Origin: an uncultured Clostridia bacterium
GTDB taxonomy: Bacteria; Bacillota; Clostridia; Oscillospirales; CAG-272
NCBI GenBank assembly: GCA_937894775.1
Contig: CALAXC010000036.1
Coordinates: 1-10,014 of the forward strand
Length of the DNA: 10,014 bases
Direction of reading: 5' to 3'
Positions 1 through 5,667 of the stretch are shown here, one piece after another (within the stretch, counting starts at the first letter, position 1; each line of letters begins with the position of its first letter). The notes below the pieces were generated by a model that saw nothing but the letters and a program-made list of their open reading frames with translations, was not told where the DNA came from and searched no databases. Made by a program: the position numbers and the translations under genes.

Positions 1-102
1 GCATCCGAATATTTCAGCTATTCCATGAAGCTTTACTCAGACGAAGTATTTATATACCTTGCAACTCTTGACGAAAAATATGCCATCCCTCGCACATCTT
101 TG

Positions 103-309
103 TTAAAGATCAGTACTGTCGAAAATGAGATCGCCATTCGAAATAGGATCGCCATTGATGCAATCGAAACGGTAATGCGAATGATATCCTCTACCGTTCG
201 GCTTTTCGGACACCATGTCGATATAGGAGGAGGAGATTCTATGAAGTCGATACCTATTCTTTGTTTCTGTGCTGATTACGATTTTGCCGATAAACTGCTT
301 AAGCTCCAT
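103..309 (-). CDS. Small conserved-looking hypothetical protein, 68 aa, possibly truncated
   Basis: The function is not recognised. The protein is 68 residues, soluble, with no signal peptide or membrane segment. It has an alternating beta-strand look (GKIVIST, YRLHRI, YIDMVSE, HSHYRFD) and ends soon after a GDPISNGDLIF motif. The start is supported by a good ribosome site, AAAAGGAGCG, about six bases before the ATG. It lies behind the remnant at 330-428 and the 485-aa gene and could share their transcript. I suspect it is C-terminally shortened, because the stop follows directly on a well-formed strand and the next 100 bases downstream read into several stops in each frame. The overlapping plus-strand frame at 25-333 has no ribosome site and is treated as a shadow. 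Confidence 0.6.
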   Translation of the reverse strand: MELKQFIGKIVISTETKNRYRLHRISSSYIDMVSEKPNGRGYHSHYRFDCINGDPISNGDLIFDSTDL

Positions 310-329
310 TTTGTTGCGCTCCTTTTCGA

Positions 330-428
330 TTAGTCTTTGCTTTCGTCTGCCATCATCACGCGCAAGCGAATCTCCCCGTTATTTGAGAGATATAATGCAT
401 CGTTGATCTTAATGGTCTTGATCTTTAA
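330..428 (-). pseudogene. Gene remnant lacking a start codon
   Basis: An open stretch of 32 codons reads LKIKTIKINDALYLSNNGEI, continues RLRVMMADESKD and then stops. It has protein-like character, with two beta strands and a charged tail. It begins directly after a stop codon, eight bases past the end of the 485-aa gene. No ATG, GTG or TTG lies near its N-terminus; only GTG ATG ATG occurs late, nine to eleven codons before the stop. It is most easily read as the end of a decayed small gene, or one whose start codon has mutated to TTA. No function can be given. Confidence 0.35.
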
Positions 429-436
429 TTATTAAT

Positions 437-1894
437 TTATAGCATCTTTTGAAAAAAATGAAAGAATCTTTCATCACTATACAGTTCATCTATCAGCTCA
501 GGATAAAGCTTATCAGTTGCTACAACAGCACTCATAAAACCCGAGAGCCCCAATTTCAAGTTTTCTTCTCTTTCCTCAATATAATCATCAGCATACCATT
601 CTTGATTTTCAAGAAGATTTTCATACCATTTTTTCGAGATTTCTATATGCTCAAGATCAACCCGAAGTTTCTCCTTTATTTCGTGCCTCTCCCGGTTTTT
701 AAAACGAACTTTCACAAGTTCAATTGCCTTGTTAACGTTCTGATGTTCCTCTAAAAACAGTCGGTTTTTCCCCTCCTCAGACTTATCTGTTAGAGTGCAC
801 CATCCGAGGAGATAAACACGAAACAATTTGTCAAGGCCGGTGTTGCTGACATTGCCATCGGGATAACATCTTTCGTGATGTTCATGGGGGCACTGATAAT
901 CTACTTCCACCTCTCGGAAAAACTTAGCCCATTTATGATCGAGATCCCAGAGCCTCCGCGTCAAGAAATTTGCTGTTTCAAAATCCCCTTTCAGCGCATG
1001 ATCAAAGGCGCTCTCTCCAAGTTCAAAAGGATTACACACCTTGATACTCTCATCCGCATTGGAAACGTCAAATACGAATGAACAGTCGATGCTTTTCACA
1101 TTTGGATAGGCTTCAAGCAACCTCGCCACATCGATTACAAAACGCTCATAATCCTCAAAGCGATCCAACTTAAAGATAATATGCTCTACCTTATCGTAAA
1201 AGTGCGGAATATTGTTGTTAATGTAAGTATGAATCATATCAGTCCTCTCTTCAGGAGAACGATATTCAATAGACCTGACTCGCCTAAACGCTTTGCACAA
1301 GTCAATGCTTAGAACATGACAATCTTCAGAAGCAAAGTATATCGCCTTATTGAACCGAGACATCACAGGACACATCTGTGAGCTATGACGGTCCTTGTTA
1401 GTATCGACCCAAAATTCTTTCCTTTCATCTTCGCAGATAACAGTAAAGCACATATATTCATTTTCCTGCCAATGCATTAACGAGCGATCATTGATAGCCA
1501 CCACAAACAAGAGGTTGGGAAGTTCGTCCGATGGAACGAAGTCATTTCCACATCCATAATGTCTGTTGACAACCGCGTCAAAAAGAAAATCTCGAGGAGT
1601 GTTATCATCGCTTGAAATCCAAGACTCTGTTGCGTAATTTTTTATCAGCAAAACAGAGTTAGGCTGATTAAGCTTATCAAACAATTCTCTTGACTGAATT
1701 TCAGGCAACCACGAATCATCCTTCTCATCAATCTCCACGAGGTTGATATTGCTAAAAAGTGCCCATTTACGAAGTGAACATAGTGCATATTCCAAAAACT
1801 CGGGATTGTTGTCGGTGATCAGAAGATTTCTTACCTCGCCGCCTCTGTTCATAGCAAGAACGTCTTCAAAAGCTGTGATAAATCTTTCTTTCAT
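437..1894 (-). CDS. Hypothetical protein resembling a degenerate AAA+ ATPase, with a Cys/His cluster, 485 aa
   Basis: I do not recognise a named family. Residues 20-145 have the layout of an AAA+ core without its catalytic residues. The strand NLLITDNNPEFLEYAL (23-38) sits where a Walker A loop would be but has no GKT/S. NSVLLIKNYAT (79-89) sits like Walker B with no acidic pair. NLLFVVAINDRS (127-138) looks like a sensor-1 strand. The middle (210-330) is helical. Residues 335-343 read CPHEHHERC, a possible metal site. The C-terminal 100 residues are charged and helical, probably coiled coil. There is no signal peptide. The start follows AAAGGA about 12 bases upstream, with an overlapping ATGGGATGA just before it. 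A regulatory or scaffolding role as a dead ATPase is inference only. Confidence 0.85.
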   Translation of the reverse strand: MKERFITAFEDVLAMNRGGEVRNLLITDNNPEFLEYALCSLRKWALFSNINLVEIDEKDDSWLPEIQSRELFDKLNQPNSVLLIKNYATESWISSDDNTPRDFLFDAVVNRHYGCGNDFVPSDELPNLLFVVAINDRSLMHWQENEYMCFTVICEDERKEFWVDTNKDRHSSQMCPVMSRFNKAIYFASEDCHVLSIDLCKAFRRVRSIEYRSPEERTDMIHTYINNNIPHFYDKVEHIIFKLDRFEDYERFVIDVARLLEAYPNVKSIDCSFVFDVSNADESIKVCNPFELGESAFDHALKGDFETANFLTRRLWDLDHKWAKFFREVEVDYQCPHEHHERCYPDGNVSNTGLDKLFRVYLLGWCTLTDKSEEGKNRLFLEEHQNVNKAIELVKVRFKNRERHEIKEKLRVDLEHIEISKKWYENLLENQEWYADDYIEEREENLKLGLSGFMSAVVATDKLYPELIDELYSDERFFHFFQKML

Positions 1895-1948
1895 TGGTCA
1901 TCCCATCCTTTCTCCCATTTTCCGGCTCTCCGTGTAAATCATTATTTA

Positions 1949-1954
1949 ATTATA
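1949..1954 (-). promoter_or_regulatory. Candidate -10 box for the 485-aa gene
   Basis: A TATAAT on the minus strand lies about 55 bases before the ATG. No good -35 is found 16-18 bases upstream: that position falls at the edge of the hairpin at 1972-1999, where the sequence is CCTTGG. This promoter therefore differs from the near-consensus promoters of the units upstream. It may be weak, activator-dependent, or not used, with the gene served by readthrough. Confidence 0.4.
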
Positions 1955-1971
1955 CAGTACCGTATTTTCTC

Positions 1972-1999
1972 CAAGGTGGACAGATGACTGTCCACCTTG
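1972..1999. terminator. 12-bp perfect hairpin between the 194-aa and 485-aa genes
   Basis: CAAGGTGGACAG and CTGTCCACCTTG flank a four-base ATGA loop. It sits 14 bases past the stop of the 194-aa gene, which is terminator placement. The T-run (TTTT at 2000-2003) is on the plus-strand side, however; in the direction of the genes the hairpin is followed by GAGAAAATACGG, a poor U-tract. The arms contain GGTGGA and TCCACC, the same words as the operator-like dyads at 5347-5362 and 2629-2642, so it could instead be a protein site or an mRNA-stabilising 3' stem. Confidence 0.6.
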
Positions 2000-2013
2000 T
2001 TTTATATAAATAA

Positions 2014-2598
2014 TTAAGGGTTAACAAACTCGCGGAAGCGCTTGAGAGCGTTGATGACGGTGCAATTACTCTTGGCACCGATGTGCTGCTTGGCACCGCC
2101 GATATCATAAACGGGTACGATATTCTCAATATCGCGCTGCAGGGTGTGCCAGGAAAGCCCTTCTTCCTCCAGAACCTTCTTGATCGCATGGATGTAGGAA
2201 AATACCGTGCTGGGATTTCCGGTAGCCGTATATTCGCAATAACCGGCATTGACCAGATACTCCTCGAATGCGATCTCAATAGAACCTCTGACTGTTACAG
2301 GAGTTGCAGGTCTTCTGCCGTGTCTGCTCGACGGTGCAGAGGTAGCGACAACGTCAGACATAGCTTTAAGCTCCTCCAACCGTGCCGCCCTGCGTGCATT
2401 CTTTTCCGCGATAGCTGCATCCACCTCATCCTTGAGGCTACCTTCGGCAACCATAATGCCGAGAGTAAAGGAATCCGGTATGGCGAATCTCATCTCTTTG
2501 CCGTCCCCAAAACGAGCAGTAATATACGTACCGTTCTCATTACTCTCTCTGGCGATAACCTCGCCGACACCATAAATGTTGTGATTAACTTTCTGCAT
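2014..2598 (-). CDS. Hypothetical protein: Tudor-like N-terminus and SAM-like C-terminal domain, 194 aa
   Basis: Residues 6-48 (NHNIYGVGEVIARE, then YITARFGDGKEMRFAIP) follow the pattern of the small Tudor-like beta-barrel at the end of UvrD/PcrA helicases, which binds protein or nucleic acid. A helical alanine-rich stretch (54-84) and a low-complexity Ser/Pro/Arg linker (86-104) follow. Residues 105-194 are a helical unit starting SIEIAFEEYLVNAGY. This looks like the SAM-like core-binding domain found ahead of tyrosine recombinase catalytic domains, but no catalytic domain is present. The start follows TGGAGG about nine bases upstream. Its own promoter is at 2651-2679 and a hairpin follows at 1972-1999, so it is monocistronic. 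G+C looks higher than in the 485-aa neighbour. Domain calls are from pattern memory and are tentative. Confidence 0.88.
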   Translation of the reverse strand: MQKVNHNIYGVGEVIARESNENGTYITARFGDGKEMRFAIPDSFTLGIMVAEGSLKDEVDAAIAEKNARRAARLEELKAMSDVVATSAPSSRHGRRPATPVTVRGSIEIAFEEYLVNAGYCEYTATGNPSTVFSYIHAIKKVLEEEGLSWHTLQRDIENIVPVYDIGGAKQHIGAKSNCTVINALKRFREFVNP

Positions 2599-2628
2599 GA
2601 GTTACTACCTCCAAAACAAGTATGTTAA

Positions 2629-2642
2629 GTGAAATCTCCACC
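2629..2642 (-). promoter_or_regulatory. Operator-like dyad GGTGGAGATTTCAC
   Basis: An imperfect dyad, GTGGA-GAT-TTCAC, begins 8 bp downstream of the -10 box, so it covers the expected transcription start. Closely matching copies stand at 5347-5362 and 6474-6487 beside the other two strong promoters. The position suggests a repressor site; the protein is unknown. Confidence 0.6.
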
Positions 2643-2650
2643 GCGATTAT

Positions 2651-2679
2651 ATTATAGCAGATAATTCTCCACTTGTCAA
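2651..2679 (-). promoter_or_regulatory. Consensus extended -10 promoter of the 194-aa gene
   Basis: TTGACA (2674-2679), a 17-base spacer and TATAAT (2651-2656), with TGC just before the -10. All twelve hexamer bases match the sigma-A consensus. The spacer itself carries a second half-site, GTGGAGAATT. Confidence 0.93.
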
Positions 2680-2706
2680 GGGCTTTTTGAATATTTTTTA
2701 AAATAA

Positions 2707-2725
2707 TTAGGGAATTTTATGTTTT
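2707..2725. repeat. Junction box TTAGGGAAnnnTATGTTTT, copy 1
   Basis: This 19-base word recurs at 5417-5435 with 16 of 19 positions identical. In both places it lies between the terminator hairpin of one unit and the -35 box of the next. A shorter TTAGGG stands at 6520-6525 upstream of the third promoter. It could be an upstream promoter element or a homology tract left by cassette exchange. Confidence 0.6.
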
Positions 2726-2726
2726 T

Positions 2727-2768
2727 AAGAAAAAATCCGGCGATAGACGCTCCTGTTCTATCGCCGGA
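2727..2768 (-). terminator. Rho-independent terminator of the NadD-PARG operon
   Basis: On the minus strand an 11-bp perfect stem, TCCGGCGATAG / CTATCGCCGGA, with an 11-base loop is followed by TTTTTTCTT. It lies directly after the phosphoesterase stump at 2773-2877. Confidence 0.93.
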
Positions 2769-2772
2769 CTTC

Positions 2773-2877
2773 TTATCTTATTCTTATATCAAATCCATTA
2801 CGGCTGAGCGCTTCCATCAACAAATCATAATGGTCGTGAATATCGGATACAACAAAATTCTTCACTTTATACCTCAC
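2773..2877 (-). pseudogene. Truncated metallophosphoesterase (N-terminal stump, 34 codons)
   Basis: The reading frame starts at a GTG overlapping the stop of the 274-aa gene (GTGA) and runs VKNFVVSDIHDHYDLLMEAL, then SRNGFDIRIR and a stop. FVVSDIH with its D-x-H pair is the first metal-binding motif of calcineurin-like phosphoesterases of the bacterial Ser/Thr-phosphatase kind, and the spacing to the following helix fits. The remaining roughly 200 residues, with the GDxxDRG and GNHE motifs, are missing; the terminator begins five bases past the stop. It is therefore a relic of a gene once coupled to this operon, or very improbably a micro-protein. No strong ribosome site precedes it. Confidence 0.6.
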
Positions 2878-3698
2878 GCTAATATTCCGGAGCGGTCAAC
2901 TACCTCTCCATCAACGATCTCAAGATCGCCCTGAAGCAGAGCCTTGATAACACAACCGTGTCCCACCTTCATAAAGGGTGCGTTTATGAGCTCTTTCAGC
3001 GACGTTATGTTCAAGAAATCTGCCTTTGTAAGAGTCGGTGCAGTTTTGTTCTTTTTACATTTATTTACGTAGGCAGTGTACTCCTTCTGCATGGCGCACG
3101 CCTCGTTATAGTTGCACGCGTCGAAATCAACCAGAGCGAGCTTCTCACCGCTCTCGACAAGGGATTTTAAGTATTGAAACGATTCGGTGTTATAAATCAG
3201 CTTTGCGTACTCGGGAAAGTACACTTTTTTACGGGCTTCAACGTAAGAGAGAGGAGTATATTCTCCCTTCTCCTTATCAAAGTATGCGAAATAGCGAGCA
3301 TCCTTGTGCTCGTATCCAATGCTCTTGCAGGTGTGACGTATGAGATCCTTCGTGCACTCGGTCTGTGAATAAAAGTAATTTCGCCACTCAAAATACGCTT
3401 CGTTCGGCTTGCCGCCGTTATCGTGGCAAGGATAAACCTTGCCACATTGCCAGAAAATCTCAAAAATCTCCGCCTTTACTCCGTCGGATGATGTTACAGG
3501 ACCTACGTAGAACGGTGAGATCTCCCGCGCGAAGCGGGGATGCTCCTCCATGAACTCTTTATTTCGCGTAATGCGGGAGGTCACGTCGATGACGGTATAT
3601 TCACTGAGATCGTTCTCTGTTTGAGAAGTATAAAAGGTGTTGGTAAAATACACGTTCATCGGGTGATGACGGAGCAAAAGTATATGTTTGTTTTCCAT
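2874..3698 (-). CDS. Hypothetical protein, possibly NADAR-like/DUF6939-like, 274 aa
   Basis: A soluble protein with no signal peptide. Early features are VIDVTSRITR (about 38-47), SPFYVGP (61-67), and EIFWQCGKVYP (79-89), with YFEWRNYFYS soon after. Late features are LALVDFDACN and KVGHGCVIKALL. The SPFY...E-x-x-WQ-x-x-K arrangement recalls the NADAR fold, whose members hydrolyse ADP-ribose N-glycosides, and the DUF6939 proteins I remember; this is distant and unproven. The frame opens earlier, at an ATG overlapping the upstream stop (ATGA at 3722). I prefer the ATG at 3698 because AAAGGAA sits six bases before it while the outer ATG has no ribosome site. Its coupling to the NadD-PARG fusion suggests a shared ADP-ribose substrate. 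It is followed by the coupled phosphoesterase stump. Confidence 0.9.
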   Translation of the reverse strand: MENKHILLLRHHPMNVYFTNTFYTSQTENDLSEYTVIDVTSRITRNKEFMEEHPRFAREISPFYVGPVTSSDGVKAEIFEIFWQCGKVYPCHDNGGKPNEAYFEWRNYFYSQTECTKDLIRHTCKSIGYEHKDARYFAYFDKEKGEYTPLSYVEARKKVYFPEYAKLIYNTESFQYLKSLVESGEKLALVDFDACNYNEACAMQKEYTAYVNKCKKNKTAPTLTKADFLNITSLKELINAPFMKVGHGCVIKALLQGDLEIVDGEVVDRSGILA

Positions 3699-3703
3699 AA
3701 CCG

Positions 3704-3710
3704 TTCCTTT
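3704..3710 (-). promoter_or_regulatory. Ribosome binding site that fixes the start of the 274-aa gene
   Basis: AAAGGAA on the minus strand lies six bases before the ATG at 3698 and inside the eight codons of the longer alternative frame, which argues for the shorter protein. Confidence 0.7.
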
Positions 3711-3718
3711 CTTGTAGG

Positions 3719-5305
3719 TCATTTACCGAAAATCTCGTAGAAGGGTGCGAATTTTCCGTCTCGCTCAATGGGCTCGCGGCGGCGGGGAGAGGGCTTGCCC
3801 TCGTAGATTGCAAAGACGAGTTTCTTGAAGCGGTTCTTGAACTCGGGCTCGTTCAAAACGTCGCGGAAGAGCTTTGCGACCTCGTCGGAGTGCAGACGGA
3901 ATACGCCGCACCCAAAGGCGCCGAGCACCATACTGTCGTGACCGTTTTCAAGCGCGATGCGGAAGATGGTACGGGTTTTATTTGCTTCAATCACTCTGCC
4001 CTCATCGGTAAGACAGCCCTCATCATCGAAATAGACTCTCTCGTCATTGGTGAAGCTGTTCTTCTCGCGGTTGGAAAGAGATGCTACCGTAACGATTGCG
4101 CAATCAAAGATCTCGTCTCTCAAGGCGTAGTAAGAATCCGCGTTGTGGCGGAAGAAGGTAACACAGGGGGAGTAGATGCCGCCGAAGCTAATATCCATGG
4201 GATATACGTCGGGGACAAGCTCAAGACCGGCATCTCGAATGTGCTTGTACTTAGGACTACCAAAGGCGTAGAGAGACTGAGACAGGGTGGACATCTGGCT
4301 CAAACACTCCTCTTGGGCAGACGTACCCTTGTGGTATCCGCCGCAAGGCGAGGTTCGTGAAGCAAGGTTCAGTATAGCGGGATTCAAGCCCTCGTCCAAA
4401 AGGGATTTTGCCACGTCAGCACAGTCAGCGTTCACACAATCGGTCACCGTTTCTGTCGCCAGCTCGGGAACATCAACGGTAAATTCGCTTTTGTATACCT
4501 TTGCCGCACGATGCGCATTGCGGTCACCGAGATATTCCGGCCACTCGTTAAAGAGCCCCGAGTTGGTCTTGAAGACCTGAAGTCGCGCGGCGTTTCCTCC
4601 GAAGCGACCGCCATAGAGAATGTGCGTCTTGATGATGTCCTCGTCGGTCAGGGGTTTGAAATCATCGGGCGAAAATCTCTGCATGATGGCGTAAGGACCC
4701 TTGTTCATAAGGTCAGAGTAATCCTCGCCGGTAAAGAAGCGGCGGCGAAGCTCAGTAGAGCTGACGTCCTCAAGATCCTCGTCCTTGAGTTGCAGGAGGT
4801 GGATTCTGTCACGGTGCGCAGTAAGAAATGCGTCCTGAGATATAACCTTTTCAAGATCAAAATGACGGGCGTAAACAAGATACTCGCAAAGCTCCGCCAT
4901 CTCTTCTGCATGATCCCAATGAGAGAAATTCTTCAGCTTGTCTGCGCCAAAGAGGAAATAGAGCTTGATCTCTTCTCCGGGATACTGCTTTTGCTTATCC
5001 TTGATGAGCTTGACCAGGGTTTTGTACGTGCTCGGGTATTCTTTGCCAAGCTCCACTCCCCAATAGCTGAGCTTAGGGTTATCCTCGGCGAGAGAAGCCA
5101 GCATTTCACCGCGGACGGTCTCGGGCAGGAGGAAATTATAGGGTTGTTTGCCTTTCAAGGTAACCTTGCGAGTAAGGTATCGGTCATCGGTTGCGATGTA
5201 TATACCTTCATCTGCGCCGAATCTTTCCACAGCGTCGGAAAGGATCTTATAATGAGCTACGGTTACGGGGTTAAATGAGCCTGTTAATGCGATCAGTTTT
5301 TTCAT
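3719..5305 (-). CDS. Fusion: NadD-like nicotinate/nicotinamide nucleotide adenylyltransferase + TIGR02452-type PARG, 528 aa
   Basis: Residues 1-215 are a nucleotidyltransferase of the NadD family: GSFNPVTVAH (9-18, with TxxH in place of the usual T/HxGH), FGADKLKNFSHW (119-130) and SSTELRRR (182-189) are its ATP- and nucleotide-binding signatures. This domain makes the dinucleotide of NAD from a mononucleotide and ATP. Residues 225-528 are a microbial poly(ADP-ribose) glycohydrolase of the TIGR02452 kind: NLASRTSPCGG (313-323), the catalytic QEE (331-333) and LGAFGCGVF (461-469). The usual GGG loop here is CGG. The GGAGG ribosome site is 12 bases from the ATG, rather far. It has its own consensus promoter at 5370-5398 and overlaps the next gene. 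G+C is clearly above the flanking genes. Joining NAD synthesis to ADP-ribose release in one chain suggests NAD recovery or control of ADP-ribosylation. Confidence 0.95.
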   Translation of the reverse strand: MKKLIALTGSFNPVTVAHYKILSDAVERFGADEGIYIATDDRYLTRKVTLKGKQPYNFLLPETVRGEMLASLAEDNPKLSYWGVELGKEYPSTYKTLVKLIKDKQKQYPGEEIKLYFLFGADKLKNFSHWDHAEEMAELCEYLVYARHFDLEKVISQDAFLTAHRDRIHLLQLKDEDLEDVSSTELRRRFFTGEDYSDLMNKGPYAIMQRFSPDDFKPLTDEDIIKTHILYGGRFGGNAARLQVFKTNSGLFNEWPEYLGDRNAHRAAKVYKSEFTVDVPELATETVTDCVNADCADVAKSLLDEGLNPAILNLASRTSPCGGYHKGTSAQEECLSQMSTLSQSLYAFGSPKYKHIRDAGLELVPDVYPMDISFGGIYSPCVTFFRHNADSYYALRDEIFDCAIVTVASLSNREKNSFTNDERVYFDDEGCLTDEGRVIEANKTRTIFRIALENGHDSMVLGAFGCGVFRLHSDEVAKLFRDVLNEPEFKNRFKKLVFAIYEGKPSPRRREPIERDGKFAPFYEIFGK

Positions 5306-5346
5306 AATGTAAAATTTCCTCCGAGTTCGTAATCAGCAAAACACTT

Positions 5347-5362
5347 GGTGGAATTCTCCACC
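5347..5362. promoter_or_regulatory. Operator-like palindrome GGTGGAATTCTCCACC
   Basis: Six-base arms GGTGGA / TCCACC pair perfectly around four bases. It starts 7 bp downstream of the -10 box of the NadD-PARG promoter, covering the expected +1. It is the most symmetrical of the three dyads in the window. Confidence 0.65.
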
Positions 5363-5369
5363 GCAACCC

Positions 5370-5398
5370 ATTATACCACTTACGATGCTGTTTGTCAA
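5370..5398 (-). promoter_or_regulatory. Consensus extended -10 promoter of the NadD-PARG operon
   Basis: TTGACA (5393-5398), 17-base spacer, TATAAT (5370-5375), with TGG before the -10. All twelve hexamer bases match the sigma-A consensus. Confidence 0.93.
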
Positions 5399-5416
5399 GT
5401 GATTTTGAAAAAAAGT

Positions 5417-5435
5417 TTAGGGAAAACTATGTTTT
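5417..5435. repeat. Junction box TTAGGGAAnnnTATGTTTT, copy 2
   Basis: Matches 2707-2725 at 16 of 19 positions and holds the same place between an upstream hairpin and the next -35 box (18 bases away here, 27 in copy 1). Confidence 0.6.
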
Positions 5436-5481
5436 AAACCCTCTTGCGAAGAAACTGCATTGATTTATCGCAAGAGGGTTT
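5436..5481. terminator. 14-bp hairpin ending the 242-aa unit
   Basis: AAACCCTCTTGCGA and TCGCAAGAGGGTTT pair perfectly around an 18-base loop. For minus-strand transcripts the U-tract is short (GGGTTTAAAAC); on the plus strand the stem is followed by ATATTTTT. It lies 16 bases past the stop of the hydrolase-like fragment and probably terminates that unit, perhaps in both directions. Confidence 0.75.
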
Positions 5482-5496
5482 ATATTTTTCGGTTTT

Positions 5497-5646
5497 CTAT
5501 ATGAGGTCAATCAGCGCGATGAAATCGTCAATTTTATCTGTAAATTCGTGATCAATGCCGTCAAGAACAATAATCTCCAGATTGCTGCATTCAAGAGTTT
5601 TTAATCTTGGAACAATGAAATCAAAATCAACGTCCTTTGCACTCAT
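5497..5646 (-). pseudogene. 49-codon ORF resembling the C-terminal end of an alpha/beta hydrolase
   Basis: The frame reads MSAKDVDFDFIVPRLKTLEC, then SNLEIIVLDGIDHEFTDKID and DFIALIDLI. LEIIVLDGIDHEF matches the last strand and catalytic-His loop (G-x-D/N-H) of alpha/beta hydrolases, and the following helix FTDKIDDFIAL fits the domain's end. The nucleophile Ser and catalytic Asp regions are absent. It starts 21 bases after the stop of the 242-aa gene, with only a weak purine stretch (AGAGAAG) as ribosome site. I read it as a truncated relic carried at the tail of the unit; an intact small protein cannot be excluded. Confidence 0.5.
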
Positions 5647-5667
5647 ATTCTTCTCTTTTTTCTTTTA

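Noticed and set aside
25..333. Plus-strand 102-codon frame at the left edge
   Set aside because: It is antisense to the 68-aa ORF that has a proper ribosome site, has none itself, and its residues do not look like a protein family.
3890..5278. Long plus-strand open frames (156 and 255 codons) opposite the NadD-PARG gene
   Set aside because: They are antisense to a gene with clear domain motifs, arise from its G/C-rich third positions, and lack ribosome sites and recognisable domains.
1972..5481. Integron attC sites at unit junctions
   Set aside because: The junction hairpins differ in sequence, have long perfect stems without extrahelical bases, and show no GTTRRRY/RYYYAAC core pair; no integron integrase is visible.
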